NCBI GenBank assembly: GCA_902500695.1
Contig: CABVRQ010000067.1
Span: forward strand, 14,294 to 21,111
Length of the DNA: 6,818 bases
Reading direction: 5' to 3'
Source of the DNA: an uncultured Nitrospira sp.
GTDB lineage: Bacteria > Nitrospirota > Nitrospiria > Nitrospirales > UBA8639
Part shown: in pieces, positions 1 to 6,733 of the stretch
Layout: every line of letters begins with the position of its first letter
Position numbering within the stretch: position 1 is the stretch's first letter
Position numbers and translations under genes: made by a program
The notes under the pieces: model-generated
The model's input: the letters and a program-made list of their open reading frames with translations, nothing else
What the model was told of the DNA's origin: nothing
Databases searched by the model: none

Positions 1-900
1 GCACTCGATTGCGGAGCCTGTGGTGGCAATCATGGAATGCCCAACGCCCGCACGTTTGCGGCCATGGCCAATAAGCCTGATGTCAGAGAACTCCTCGGGC
101 AACACGGAATCTCGATTCCACCCGACACCTATTTTCTGGCAGGTGAGGTTGACACCGCGACGGATGCCACCCAACTCTTTGATTTGGAAGATGTTCCTTC
201 GACCCATCGCCGGCAATTATCACAGTTGATACATGATCTCGAGGAAGCGGGGCGACAGAATAGCCTGGAACGCTGCGGCCAGTTTCCCGATATCCAGGGG
301 CCTCTTTCAGCGGATAAGGCCGCGCGTGAAGTCAAAAAACGAAGTCTTGACTGGTCGCAAGTTCGGCCGGAATGGGGGCTGTCGAGAAATGCGGCATTGA
401 TTATCGGGCGCCACAGTCTGACCAAAGGCCTCAATTTGGAAGGGCGGACCTTTTTACACTCATATGATTATCAAATTGATCCCACCGGCAAATATCTACA
501 GATCATCCTGACCGCACCGGGAGTGGTCGTCCAATGGATCAGCATGGAACATTACTTGTCCACAGTGGATCCGGAAGTCTATGGAAGCGGCAGCAAAATG
601 TATCATAACGTGACGGGACGGATTGGGGTCATGTTCGGCACACAAAGTGATTTGCGGGTCGGACTCCCTTGGCAGACGGTCATGGATGGTGAACGTCCCT
701 ATCATGAAGCCATGCGCCCGCTCTACATTGTGGAAGCTCCACGTGATCGTATCAGCATGCTGATCCAAAAGAATGAAATTCTTCGACGATTTTTTGATGG
801 CCACTGGGTCCACCTAGTGGCGGTGGAACCGGAGGAAGGGGCATTTTACCACTATGTACCCAAACAAGGTTGGAGCGCCGTTTCTCAAACAACTCCGTGA
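1..900 (+). CDS. dabA: Inorganic carbon transporter subunit DabA (DUF2309 family), C-terminal part
   Basis: The reading frame is open from the first base, so the gene begins upstream and only its last 299 residues are present. DabA is the cytoplasmic zinc-binding subunit, resembling a beta-carbonic anhydrase, of the DabA-DabB system; it works with a membrane partner of the NuoL/MrpA type to accumulate bicarbonate. The fragment opens with CGACGG (Cys4 and Cys7), the conserved stretch expected to carry one of the zinc-ligand cysteines. Next come NARTFA and, about 25 residues later, GISIPPDTYF, both typical of the family. Family-like C-terminal blocks follow: HNVTGRIGVMFG near residues 202-213, DLRVGLPWQ from 217 and EAPRDRI from 245. 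The other zinc ligands and dabB would lie upstream, outside the window. The gene ends 46 bases before a PII-like gene on the same strand, which suggests one transcript. Family assignment is firm; transport activity is inferred from the family. Confidence 0.93.
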   Translation, partial: ALDCGACGGNHGMPNARTFAAMANKPDVRELLGQHGISIPPDTYFLAGEVDTATDATQLFDLEDVPSTHRRQLSQLIHDLEEAGRQNSLERCGQFPDIQGPLSADKAAREVKKRSLDWSQVRPEWGLSRNAALIIGRHSLTKGLNLEGRTFLHSYDYQIDPTGKYLQIILTAPGVVVQWISMEHYLSTVDPEVYGSGSKMYHNVTGRIGVMFGTQSDLRVGLPWQTVMDGERPYHEAMRPLYIVEAPRDRISMLIQKNEILRRFFDGHWVHLVAVEPEEGAFYHYVPKQGWSAVSQTTP

Positions 901-930
901 ACATTTCTTACAAACACTTTGACCTCATAG

Positions 931-936
931 AAGGAG
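931..936 (+). promoter_or_regulatory. Shine-Dalgarno site of the PII-like gene
   Basis: AAGGAG lies 10 bases before the ATG at 947. It decides the start, because the in-frame ATG at 971 has no comparable site upstream. No separate promoter is evident in the 46-base gap after dabA, so co-transcription is likely. Confidence 0.75.
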
Positions 937-946
937 TACGCAAGCC

Positions 947-1282
947 ATGAGCGGTTTCATTCTTCATCCAATGAAGGAAATTAAGATCATTATCGAGGGG
1001 GAACACCTGAGATTTGTGTGTGACTTATTGGACAAAGTGAAAGCAACCGGATACACCGTCATCAGCAATATTTCTGGAAAAGGTCATCATGGTTTTCATG
1101 AGGGCCATCTGATGTTCAATGATACCAACAGCGAGGTCATGGTGTTCACGGTGGTTCCCGAGGAAAAGGTGGAACCCATTCTTGCCGGCCTGGGCCCACT
1201 CTTTAATCGTCACTCCGGTTCCATGTTCGTCTCCGATGTTGCCGTGAGTCGGCGGGATCGATTTACTGCCGGGGAAAAGTGA
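947..1282 (+). CDS. PII-like signalling protein linked to DabA
   Basis: This 111-residue protein has the length and layout of the PII/GlnB superfamily. It has a first beta strand (KEIKIIIEG, residues 10-18), a helix (residues 20-34), a T-loop region around residues 42-60, then a second half running through EVMVFTVVPEEKVEPIL and ending FVSDVAVSRRDRF. Small PII-like proteins are known beside bicarbonate transporters (SbtB with SbtA, and the carboxysome-associated CPII), where they bind adenine nucleotides and in some cases bicarbonate. Its position directly after dabA suggests that it controls the DAB transporter in response to carbon or energy state; that role is inferred. The T-loop lacks the canonical uridylylated Tyr and is unusually rich in His (47, 48, 51, 54). 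It is therefore unlikely to be a classical GlnB/GlnK acting on ammonium transport. The superfamily call is confident, the ligand unknown. Confidence 0.88.
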   Translation: MSGFILHPMKEIKIIIEGEHLRFVCDLLDKVKATGYTVISNISGKGHHGFHEGHLMFNDTNSEVMVFTVVPEEKVEPILAGLGPLFNRHSGSMFVSDVAVSRRDRFTAGEK

Positions 1283-1587
1283 GGCCGCCTCGACACACCA
1301 GAATGTCGGTGGCAAAAAACTTTTCTCCTTCCGAACGAATGGTTGAGAGTACCGGTAAACGGACAAAACGAGTTCTCGATTATCGCGCCAATGCAGGCGG
1401 CACATAAACCTGGTGTCCCAGTCAACCCCGTGACTCTAAGATCTTCCTACCATTATCCGGGCCTCGAACACCTGTGCAGCGGTTCGTTAACGAGCGGACC
1501 TGCTTCCTGCCCATGCTCAGCCAAATTCTACTGTGAAGACCATGCTTCATCCCTTCTCTTGTGTGGGCAACATCCCTCAATCACACG
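1283..1587. other. Convergent intergenic spacer, no convincing gene
   Basis: This stretch separates the 3' end of the PII-like gene (+) from the 3' end of the ABC-like gene (-). A bidirectional terminator would be expected, but none is clear. The best candidate for the + strand is a short inverted repeat, CGACA (1291-1295) and TGTCG (1304-1308), with an 8-base loop. It is followed by GTGGCAAAAAAC and only a TTTT run, so it would be weak. A perfect 10-base palindrome, TCGTTAACGA, sits at 1484-1493. An open frame at 1343-1591 (+) has no ribosome binding site, resembles no known protein and runs into the ABC-like gene, so I do not call it. Confidence 0.6.
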
Positions 1588-3243
1588 TTAGCGTAGCGGG
1601 AAACTTTGCTGGACAAACGATTTGATATTGGGATCGGTTGTGACAATGACCATCGTCCACGGACATTCCGGCGCACAAATTCTGGAGAGAATGGTCTCTC
1701 GTTGTGGAGCGGAGATTTCATGAAGACCGCCATCGACAATAAGCAACTTGGGACGAACAATCAGAGCCCGAGCCAATAAAATTTGAATAGTCTGGCTGGG
1801 AGAAAAGTTTTTTCCACCATATTGAACCATCGTTTGCAAGCCATTCGGGAAATGTTCCATTTCCTTCTGCAAATCAACGAAATTCAGGACCCACAGTAAA
1901 TCCTCGGTTGAGAGGTCCTTTCGTCCTAATGTGATGTTTTCCAAAAACGTGGCTTCAAAAAGTGTCAAATCTCTACTCAACACCAGACCACGCATCCCAT
2001 TCACGGCGTCAGGATGAAGGTCACGAATATTAATTCCGTTGTAGCGAATTGTTCCATGTGGTGGATCATCCAACCCCGCTAAGAGTCTGGAAACCTTTAA
2101 TCGTTGGGATTCCGTTCCGGTGACCATTGCCCATTTTTCTCCAGGCTTCAGATCGACGGTGAGTTCAAAGGCATGGGGCCATGGGGGAGGCAATCCGCTA
2201 ACTTGGGAGACGGAAAGCCCGAGACCTTGGGATGAAAGCTCGGGCAGACTGACAAACTGAGCTGAAGTTTGATGGTCTTTGGGAAGAGAAAAAATATGAT
2301 GGATCTCGGTTAACGCGGTAAAAAAATAAAAAACCACATAGGTACGTTTGACGACCGAGTCCAAATTGAGAAGAAGTGTGGCAATGATAACTTCCGCAGC
2401 GACTAATTGCCCTAAGGTCAACTCTCCTTTACTCAACAGCCAGCCTGCAGTTCCCAACAGACCGGTGTGGAGAAGCACTTGAAGAGAGACAGACCCAATG
2501 TATTGTCGCATAAGCACCCGGAGTCGGGACTCTCTTGCATGCACATAGGCATGAGCCAGGGAATCAGCTTTCTGAAGGATGAGATCACGGCTCTGGCTGG
2601 CCTTAAAGTGACTGAGATTGTCGGCCACCTCCTGAAACCAATGATAGGTGGCATATTTGGTTTCTGACATGTGCAGAGTGGTCTGGAGTCCCCCTTGGCC
2701 CAATACGACGATGATTCCGACAGTGAGAAGAAGGAGAAGATCAAAAACCAGAAAGTACGGGTGATACAGGACAAGCAACATCATGCCAATAAATCCGCCA
2801 ACCACCACGTTGGTGAGGTCTACCAATAAAGCGGCAATGGCACGTTGCATAAAGATAATTTCAAAAAACCGACTGGCGTATTCGCCGCGGAAATGTGTTT
2901 CTTGTATCGAGGGAAATGTTCGGGCAAATGCCAGGGTCAGGCGAACAAAAATTCGCCGTTCAAGAAGATCCGTGGCATAAAATTGAAGGACCTTGAACAC
3001 TCCGACAAAGGCGAGGACCCCGGCCATAATGCTGACCAGTGTGACAACCATTATCGGTTGGATAGCCAACGCGAAGGTATTCACCAGTTCCTGGACCGTA
3101 ATGGGAATAATAAGGGAAAACATTCCAACCGCCACCGAATACATGAGAATCGTAAGAAGAAGTTGGCGCTCCTGTTTCAGAAATACGCCCACATGCTGAA
3201 GGACTTCTTTATTCATGCTCCGGTCTGACTCGGTTGATATCAT
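1588..3243 (-). CDS. ABC-exporter-like protein with degenerate ATPase domain (predicted pseudo-ATPase)
   Basis: The protein has 551 residues. Residues about 1-315 form an exporter-type transmembrane domain with around six hydrophobic segments (near 27-50, 62-85, 139-160, 163-182, 250-270 and 278-296) and a HlyB-like stretch HFRGEYASRFFE at 117. There is no N-terminal C39 peptidase-like domain. Residues about 345-551 align along their length with an ABC ATPase domain, but its motifs are altered. The P-loop reads GTESQRLK (376-383), lacking the second Gly, the Lys and the Ser/Thr. The Q-loop Gln is replaced by Arg424. LSGGQ reads FSPSQ (480-484). Walker B LLIVD keeps Asp504, but the catalytic Glu is Gly505. 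The switch His is Thr536. It follows the TolC-like gene by 27 bases and is last in the operon. It probably forms the inner-membrane part of a tripartite exporter, but ATP hydrolysis by this chain alone is unlikely. No good Shine-Dalgarno precedes the ATG at 3243; an ATG at 3216 is an alternative start. Confidence 0.9.
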   Translation of the reverse strand: MISTESDRSMNKEVLQHVGVFLKQERQLLLTILMYSVAVGMFSLIIPITVQELVNTFALAIQPIMVVTLVSIMAGVLAFVGVFKVLQFYATDLLERRIFVRLTLAFARTFPSIQETHFRGEYASRFFEIIFMQRAIAALLVDLTNVVVGGFIGMMLLVLYHPYFLVFDLLLLLTVGIIVVLGQGGLQTTLHMSETKYATYHWFQEVADNLSHFKASQSRDLILQKADSLAHAYVHARESRLRVLMRQYIGSVSLQVLLHTGLLGTAGWLLSKGELTLGQLVAAEVIIATLLLNLDSVVKRTYVVFYFFTALTEIHHIFSLPKDHQTSAQFVSLPELSSQGLGLSVSQVSGLPPPWPHAFELTVDLKPGEKWAMVTGTESQRLKVSRLLAGLDDPPHGTIRYNGINIRDLHPDAVNGMRGLVLSRDLTLFEATFLENITLGRKDLSTEDLLWVLNFVDLQKEMEHFPNGLQTMVQYGGKNFSPSQTIQILLARALIVRPKLLIVDGGLHEISAPQRETILSRICAPECPWTMVIVTTDPNIKSFVQQSFPLR

Positions 3244-3270
3244 TGAGAATACATCGGTTCTTGTTGGTGG

Positions 3271-4716
3271 CTAAGCCACGGGCTGGGTCCAATGACCGAT
3301 GGCCCATTGGTAAAAGGCTTGGGCCTGATGATAGTCGGCTTGGGTCTGGATGTAGATGACTTCCGCATCCACCACATTTCGTTCCCGAAGATTCACAAAA
3401 AGTAAATTGGTGGCCCCCACCTGAAATCGCGTTCTTTCGCCTTTCACAAGGGAGCGGGCGTAAATGAGGGCTTGAGATGCTGCCTGCATTCGTTCTTCCG
3501 CCCGTAATATGGCCGAGTTGGCATTATCGATATCCAGCGCCACCTGCTGCATTCGGTACTGTTGATCCCACAGTAATCGCTCTGCCTTGGCTTTCAGTTG
3601 AAGCTGTTGGCCGGTTGCACCTTTTTGTAAGAAGGGAAAGCTGAGTTGGAGCCCGAACCGGTAACCCAAACCGAGCACAAATTCTCCCGGTTTCCTGGTT
3701 GGTTCAGCCTCTGCCAGAAGATCAGGGAGCAAATTATTTTTGGCGACACCCAGATCAATATGATTTCTGGCCGCTTCAAGTGTAATGTGAAGGATTTCCG
3801 GCCGGCGTTGTTGTGCCAGACCGACATCGGTTTCCCGAGTTGGGATACCCGAAGTCGAAGTGACAGGAGGAAAATCGGGGACCGTCTGAAGATTGAAGGC
3901 CATCGGGGCACCATGGTCCCAGACAAATAGGGACAGCTTGAACTGTTCCTGTTCGGCTTCCCGTTTGGCTTTAATGACATTCTCCAGTCGGCGTTGAACT
4001 TCCTGGTGGGCTTCGGTGACATCGAATTCTGCCACGGCACCGGTTTCAGCCTGTCGGCTAAGTTGTTGCAGACGGACTTTGGCCACTTCCAAGGCTTGTT
4101 GGCGCAAATCCACAGCTTTCCAGGCGGCCACCCATTTCCAATATTGTGTGGCAGCACCCAAATATAGATCTTGGCGGGTTTGTTGAATATTCAGAGTGGC
4201 TTCCTGTTCTGCCAGTTTGGATTTTTCCAATTCACCCTGTTCCGGATTGGTACCCAATCCTCGTAATAATGGCAGCACGAGGCCTAAAAGGGGTTGATTG
4301 GTCTGGTTCACTCCAAGATCAGCCACCTCCACATCTCCTATGCCTGTTCGCCATCCGGCAAAACCTCGAAGCCCCGAGGAATGTCGCATCTGAATCATGG
4401 TGTCGTTGAAGCCTACACTCTTAGTTTGACCATCTTTGACCAGACGCTCAACTTCAAAATCATTAACCAGGATGGGTTCAAAAGCACCAAGAGCTTTCAG
4501 TAATTTCCCTTGCGCTTCTAGTTTTTCAGTCCGGCTCCCATGCAACAACGGATGTTGTGTCTCAACCAGCGACAGCACGGCTTCTAAGCGAAGCGGTCGG
4601 GTGGCCGCCTCGTATTGGAAAGAGGTGGTCTCCAGAGCAAATGTATCGGGTAGAGGAGATACGACAAGCACCGCGCCCGCGAACAGGCAGGAAAGTGTTA
4701 AGAGATTTCGTGGCAT
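3271..4716 (-). CDS. TolC-family outer-membrane efflux protein
   Basis: This 481-residue protein has the size of TolC-family channels, which form trimeric ducts through the outer membrane and periplasm. An N-terminal signal peptide is clear: a basic start (MPRN), a hydrophobic core at residues 5-22 and a likely cleavage after TFA at residue 27. Two related long-helix regions follow, as expected for the internally duplicated family. The first spans about 160-265 (rich in Gln, Glu, Ala and Arg, with ETGAVAEFDVTEAHQEV at 224). The second spans about 365-478 (with GERTRFQVGATNLLFVNLRER at its centre). GYRFGLQLSFPF near 351-362, just before the second region, resembles a beta strand of the barrel. 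The gene lies between the HlyD-like and ABC-like genes on the same strand, with gaps of 61 and 27 bases, so the three products very likely form one export complex. The transported substrate cannot be told from the sequence. Confidence 0.92.
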   Translation of the reverse strand: MPRNLLTLSCLFAGAVLVVSPLPDTFALETTSFQYEAATRPLRLEAVLSLVETQHPLLHGSRTEKLEAQGKLLKALGAFEPILVNDFEVERLVKDGQTKSVGFNDTMIQMRHSSGLRGFAGWRTGIGDVEVADLGVNQTNQPLLGLVLPLLRGLGTNPEQGELEKSKLAEQEATLNIQQTRQDLYLGAATQYWKWVAAWKAVDLRQQALEVAKVRLQQLSRQAETGAVAEFDVTEAHQEVQRRLENVIKAKREAEQEQFKLSLFVWDHGAPMAFNLQTVPDFPPVTSTSGIPTRETDVGLAQQRRPEILHITLEAARNHIDLGVAKNNLLPDLLAEAEPTRKPGEFVLGLGYRFGLQLSFPFLQKGATGQQLQLKAKAERLLWDQQYRMQQVALDIDNANSAILRAEERMQAASQALIYARSLVKGERTRFQVGATNLLFVNLRERNVVDAEVIYIQTQADYHQAQAFYQWAIGHWTQPVA

Positions 4717-4724
4717 GGCTTCTC

Positions 4725-4731
4725 CCTCCTT
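4725..4731 (-). promoter_or_regulatory. Strong Shine-Dalgarno site of the TolC-like gene
   Basis: On the - strand AAGGAGG lies 8 bases before the ATG at 4716, a near-perfect match to the anti-Shine-Dalgarno sequence. It fixes this start. The flanking genes of the operon have no comparable site, which suggests that the outer-membrane component is translated more strongly than its partners. Confidence 0.8.
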
Positions 4732-4777
4732 ATAATGAATTTCAGGATTGACTGTCGTGCATCCCCTGGAGCCGTGA

Positions 4778-6205
4778 TTATTTCCCCGGCCGTCCGGCCT
4801 TGGGGAGAAAGGTCTCTGGAAGATAGATTGACTGTTCTTGGTAGTCGGCCGGGAAGAGGTTCACACGCCTCCACAATTCGTACCAAAGAGGAACCCGGTT
4901 CAACAGAACCCATCCCATGACCTGAGTACCTTGCCGAACCTGACTTTGCGGTGGCCACGCAACGGCCTCCGGATCTTGAGCAACCCAAAAGCGAAACCGT
5001 TTTTGTGAATCCGGGGTTTGATCAACGACCAGAATTGTGCCATCGAACGTCCCAGCCATTAGTTCAGGCCATGAAGGAAGTGGGATAGTCGGAATGCCAT
5101 GAAACATCAGGCGGACCTTCCTTCCTGGACTGAGAAGGGGCGCATCTAACGGATCTGCCCACATTTCGACTGCCCGGGTGGCCGTATCCGGGACGATGGT
5201 GAATAGGGAATCACCTTGTTTCACAATTTCACCAGCTCCCACTCGCGCCATGCGGACCACTGTGCCATCCATGGGCGCGGTAATACGGCTGGCTGTTCGC
5301 CGCTGGGCAGCATTGGAGCGGGTTAAGGCCAGATCCGCCAACTCTTTTGACGCTTGAGCCGCCTCTCCAAGGGCTGCTGCCCTTTGGGAACGAATGTTCA
5401 GAATGCGTTGGCCAAGTTCGGCTTCAATTTGCACTCGTCCATGGGTGAGGGCCAGTCGTGATTGGGCCACTTCCTGAAATCCGGCGTCACTGGCTTTGCG
5501 TTCAGCTTGAGCGGCGGCTTCGGCTTGAATGGCTAATTCCAGTTCACGCCGTGAAATCAACCCTTCGGCTTCCAGGATTTGGGATCGTTGCAAATTCAGT
5601 TGAGCGGTTTGGGCGGTGACCTTCGCCGCAGCCTGGCGCTGAACCATACTCTGGATTCGCCTTGAAGCTTCCTGAACACGGGAGTCGGCCGATCGGGTAG
5701 TGGCCTCGGTCAGTGGGGTCATTTCTTCAAGTTGTCTGCCCAGGAAATCGGCACGAGCCAGCGTGGTCTCACGCCTTTCCTCCAGGGCCTGAATGGATTC
5801 GTCCAGCCGTGTGAGGAGATCCGGGGCCAGAAATTTGGAATCGACGTCCATGAGATCAAGGAGTAAATCCTGTTTTTTAACGGCCATACCTTCATTGACA
5901 TGCCAGGCGACGATACGGCCTTCAAGAGGGGCATGAATCTCTTGCGGACGTTCTGCGGGAGAATAGGCCGACAACTGCCCTTGCGCCTTAATCGTTTGTG
6001 TCCAGGGGACAAAAGAGAGAACCAAGATAAATACCAGAAAAAATCCAAGGATGAGTCGTGTCCCGGTATACAGTTTCTTGGGAATTTTCACGGCTGCCCA
6101 CGATTCAAAATGCGTATGCCGTTCAGGAACGCAAGACGGGTGAATGCTTGGCGGGAAAACGACCTGAGTGGCAGATTGTTGAGGTGAAATGGGGGTAAGG
6201 TCCAT
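4778..6205 (-). CDS. HlyD-family periplasmic adaptor (membrane fusion protein)
   Basis: From the ATG at 6205 the protein has 475 residues, close to HlyD-type adaptors. A cytoplasmic N-terminal tail of about 50 residues precedes one membrane segment (about 51-68, with FFLVFILVLSF), so the rest is periplasmic. The first half of a biotinyl-lipoyl-like domain follows (about 86-119, HAPLEGRIVAWHVNEGMAV). Next is a long Ala/Gln/Glu/Arg-rich alpha-helical hairpin (about 127-302). The second lipoyl half is at about 306-340, with ITAPMDGTVV and GEIVKQGDSLFTIVP. Beta-rich domains lead to a C-terminal stretch RVPLWYELWRRVN near 437-449. Such adaptors join an inner-membrane transporter to a TolC duct, and the next two genes supply both partners. 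The start is uncertain: a TTG at 6259 would add 18 residues, and neither start has a clear Shine-Dalgarno sequence. Family assignment is firm, the cargo unknown. Confidence 0.92.
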   Translation of the reverse strand: MDLTPISPQQSATQVVFPPSIHPSCVPERHTHFESWAAVKIPKKLYTGTRLILGFFLVFILVLSFVPWTQTIKAQGQLSAYSPAERPQEIHAPLEGRIVAWHVNEGMAVKKQDLLLDLMDVDSKFLAPDLLTRLDESIQALEERRETTLARADFLGRQLEEMTPLTEATTRSADSRVQEASRRIQSMVQRQAAAKVTAQTAQLNLQRSQILEAEGLISRRELELAIQAEAAAQAERKASDAGFQEVAQSRLALTHGRVQIEAELGQRILNIRSQRAAALGEAAQASKELADLALTRSNAAQRRTASRITAPMDGTVVRMARVGAGEIVKQGDSLFTIVPDTATRAVEMWADPLDAPLLSPGRKVRLMFHGIPTIPLPSWPELMAGTFDGTILVVDQTPDSQKRFRFWVAQDPEAVAWPPQSQVRQGTQVMGWVLLNRVPLWYELWRRVNLFPADYQEQSIYLPETFLPKAGRPGK

Positions 6206-6323
6206 GAGTGACGTGCTTACTGAGGACCTGGGGTCTTCAATCTTACTTAGCCAAACCAATGAGATTGTTTGAATCGGCGAATGTTGGTTTTTTTCAGATT
6301 GACATTTGCCAAAGATATAAATA

Positions 6324-6352
6324 AGTGTAGCCTCTCTCCATTGTTAAGCCAA
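6324..6352 (-). promoter_or_regulatory. Candidate sigma-70-type promoter of the exporter operon
   Basis: On the - strand TTGGCT (6352-6347) and TACACT (6329-6324) are separated by 17 bases, each matching four of six consensus positions. The start of transcription would fall near 6317, leaving a leader of about 58 bases to the TTG at 6259 or about 112 bases to the ATG at 6205. It is the best match I found by eye, but such matches arise by chance in AT-rich DNA. Confidence 0.3.
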
Positions 6353-6380
6353 ATGACGAGCACATCCTTCCTCCGGCTTA
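6345..6380. repeat. Inverted repeat overlapping the candidate promoter
   Basis: TAAGCC (6345-6350) and GGCTTA (6375-6380) are perfect 6-base inverted arms separated by 24 bases, and the inner arm overlaps the candidate -35 element. It could be an operator or an RNA hairpin. Arms this short can also be chance. Confidence 0.25.
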
Positions 6381-6526
6381 CCCTTTTTCGGCAAAAACCA
6401 GTCAATGTGTGATTGCTGGTCGCCGGCAACTGTAGATCGTTCCTGCCCATGCCATTCTCTCCTGCTTCGTGATGAGCGAAGATTCTCGTTTGCTGATCAG
6501 GCTTGGAGTGGTCTAATTTGCCCATG

Positions 6527-6733
6527 ATGCCACACGATCCTTTGCTGGATTTTCTCCATTTGACTTCTCAGTGGATTGAACATCATTTGGGAAGCGAAAC
6601 GGTGGAGTCCTTTGAAATCCATAAAAGTCTTATTGGCCAACCGCCCCAATCGATTCTCGTGGGATTACATCCTTTTTTTTTATTCCAGTCGTTTGAGCTT
6701 GATACGCCTCCAATGCCGCCAGGTGACCGCTGA
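6527..6733 (+). CDS. Doubtful small hypothetical protein
   Basis: From the ATG at 6527 this frame encodes 68 residues, beginning MPHDPLLDFLHLTSQW and ending near ELDTPPMPPGDR. I do not recognise it. It has no clear signal peptide or membrane segment. Its composition, with mixed acidic and hydrophobic residues and few rare codons, looks somewhat protein-like, but there is no Shine-Dalgarno sequence at proper spacing; the nearest GGAG is about 18 bases before this ATG. An ATG at 6524 and a TTG at 6503 are alternative starts. A run of nine T lies inside it (6673-6681), where a one-base error would shift the frame and move the end. It may be a short gene, a broken or frameshifted longer gene, or no gene at all. 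Confidence 0.25.
   Translation: MPHDPLLDFLHLTSQWIEHHLGSETVESFEIHKSLIGQPPQSILVGLHPFFLFQSFELDTPPMPPGDR

Larger units (their letters stand above)
6260..6526. other. Upstream region of the exporter operon
   Basis: The 267 bases upstream of the HlyD-like gene (counted from its alternative TTG) contain no convincing gene. An open - strand frame across 6247-6525 has no family resemblance and no ribosome binding site, and overlaps the adaptor gene, so it is not called. The stretch holds a candidate promoter (6324-6352), an inverted repeat over it (6345-6380) and a short AT-rich inverted repeat, TTTTT-CGGC-AAAAA (6384-6397). If the doubtful + strand frame at 6527 is real, this would be a divergent promoter region. 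Confidence 0.5.

Noticed and set aside
1025..1405. Open - strand frame of 126 codons opposite the PII-like gene
   Set aside because: It is the complement of a clearly recognised PII-like gene and shows no family features.
1343..1591. Open + strand frame of 82 codons in the convergent spacer
   Set aside because: No ribosome site, cysteine- and serine-rich random-looking composition, and it runs past the stop of the ABC-like gene on the other strand.
2845..3228. Open + strand frame of 127 codons opposite the ABC-like gene
   Set aside because: Lysine/histidine/asparagine-rich product with no recognisable domain, antisense to the transmembrane domain of the ABC-like protein.
1588..3243. Calling the ABC-like gene a pseudogene
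   Set aside because: The frame is uninterrupted over 551 codons, the transmembrane domain is well formed and the gene sits in a tight operon; motif loss without frame damage fits a pseudo-ATPase better than decay.
3594..4157. Open - strand frame of 187 codons overlapping the TolC-like gene
   Set aside because: It lies in another frame of the same strand within a well-supported gene; the product has Trp/Pro-rich out-of-frame composition.
6260..6450. A riboswitch (for example of the cyclic di-GMP type) in the leader of the export operon
   Set aside because: I looked for conserved cores on the - strand and found only loosely similar purine-rich stretches, which also lie upstream of the candidate transcription start.
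6247..6525. Open - strand frame of 92 codons upstream of the adaptor
   Set aside because: No ribosome site, no family resemblance, overlaps the possible TTG start of the adaptor and covers the candidate promoter.
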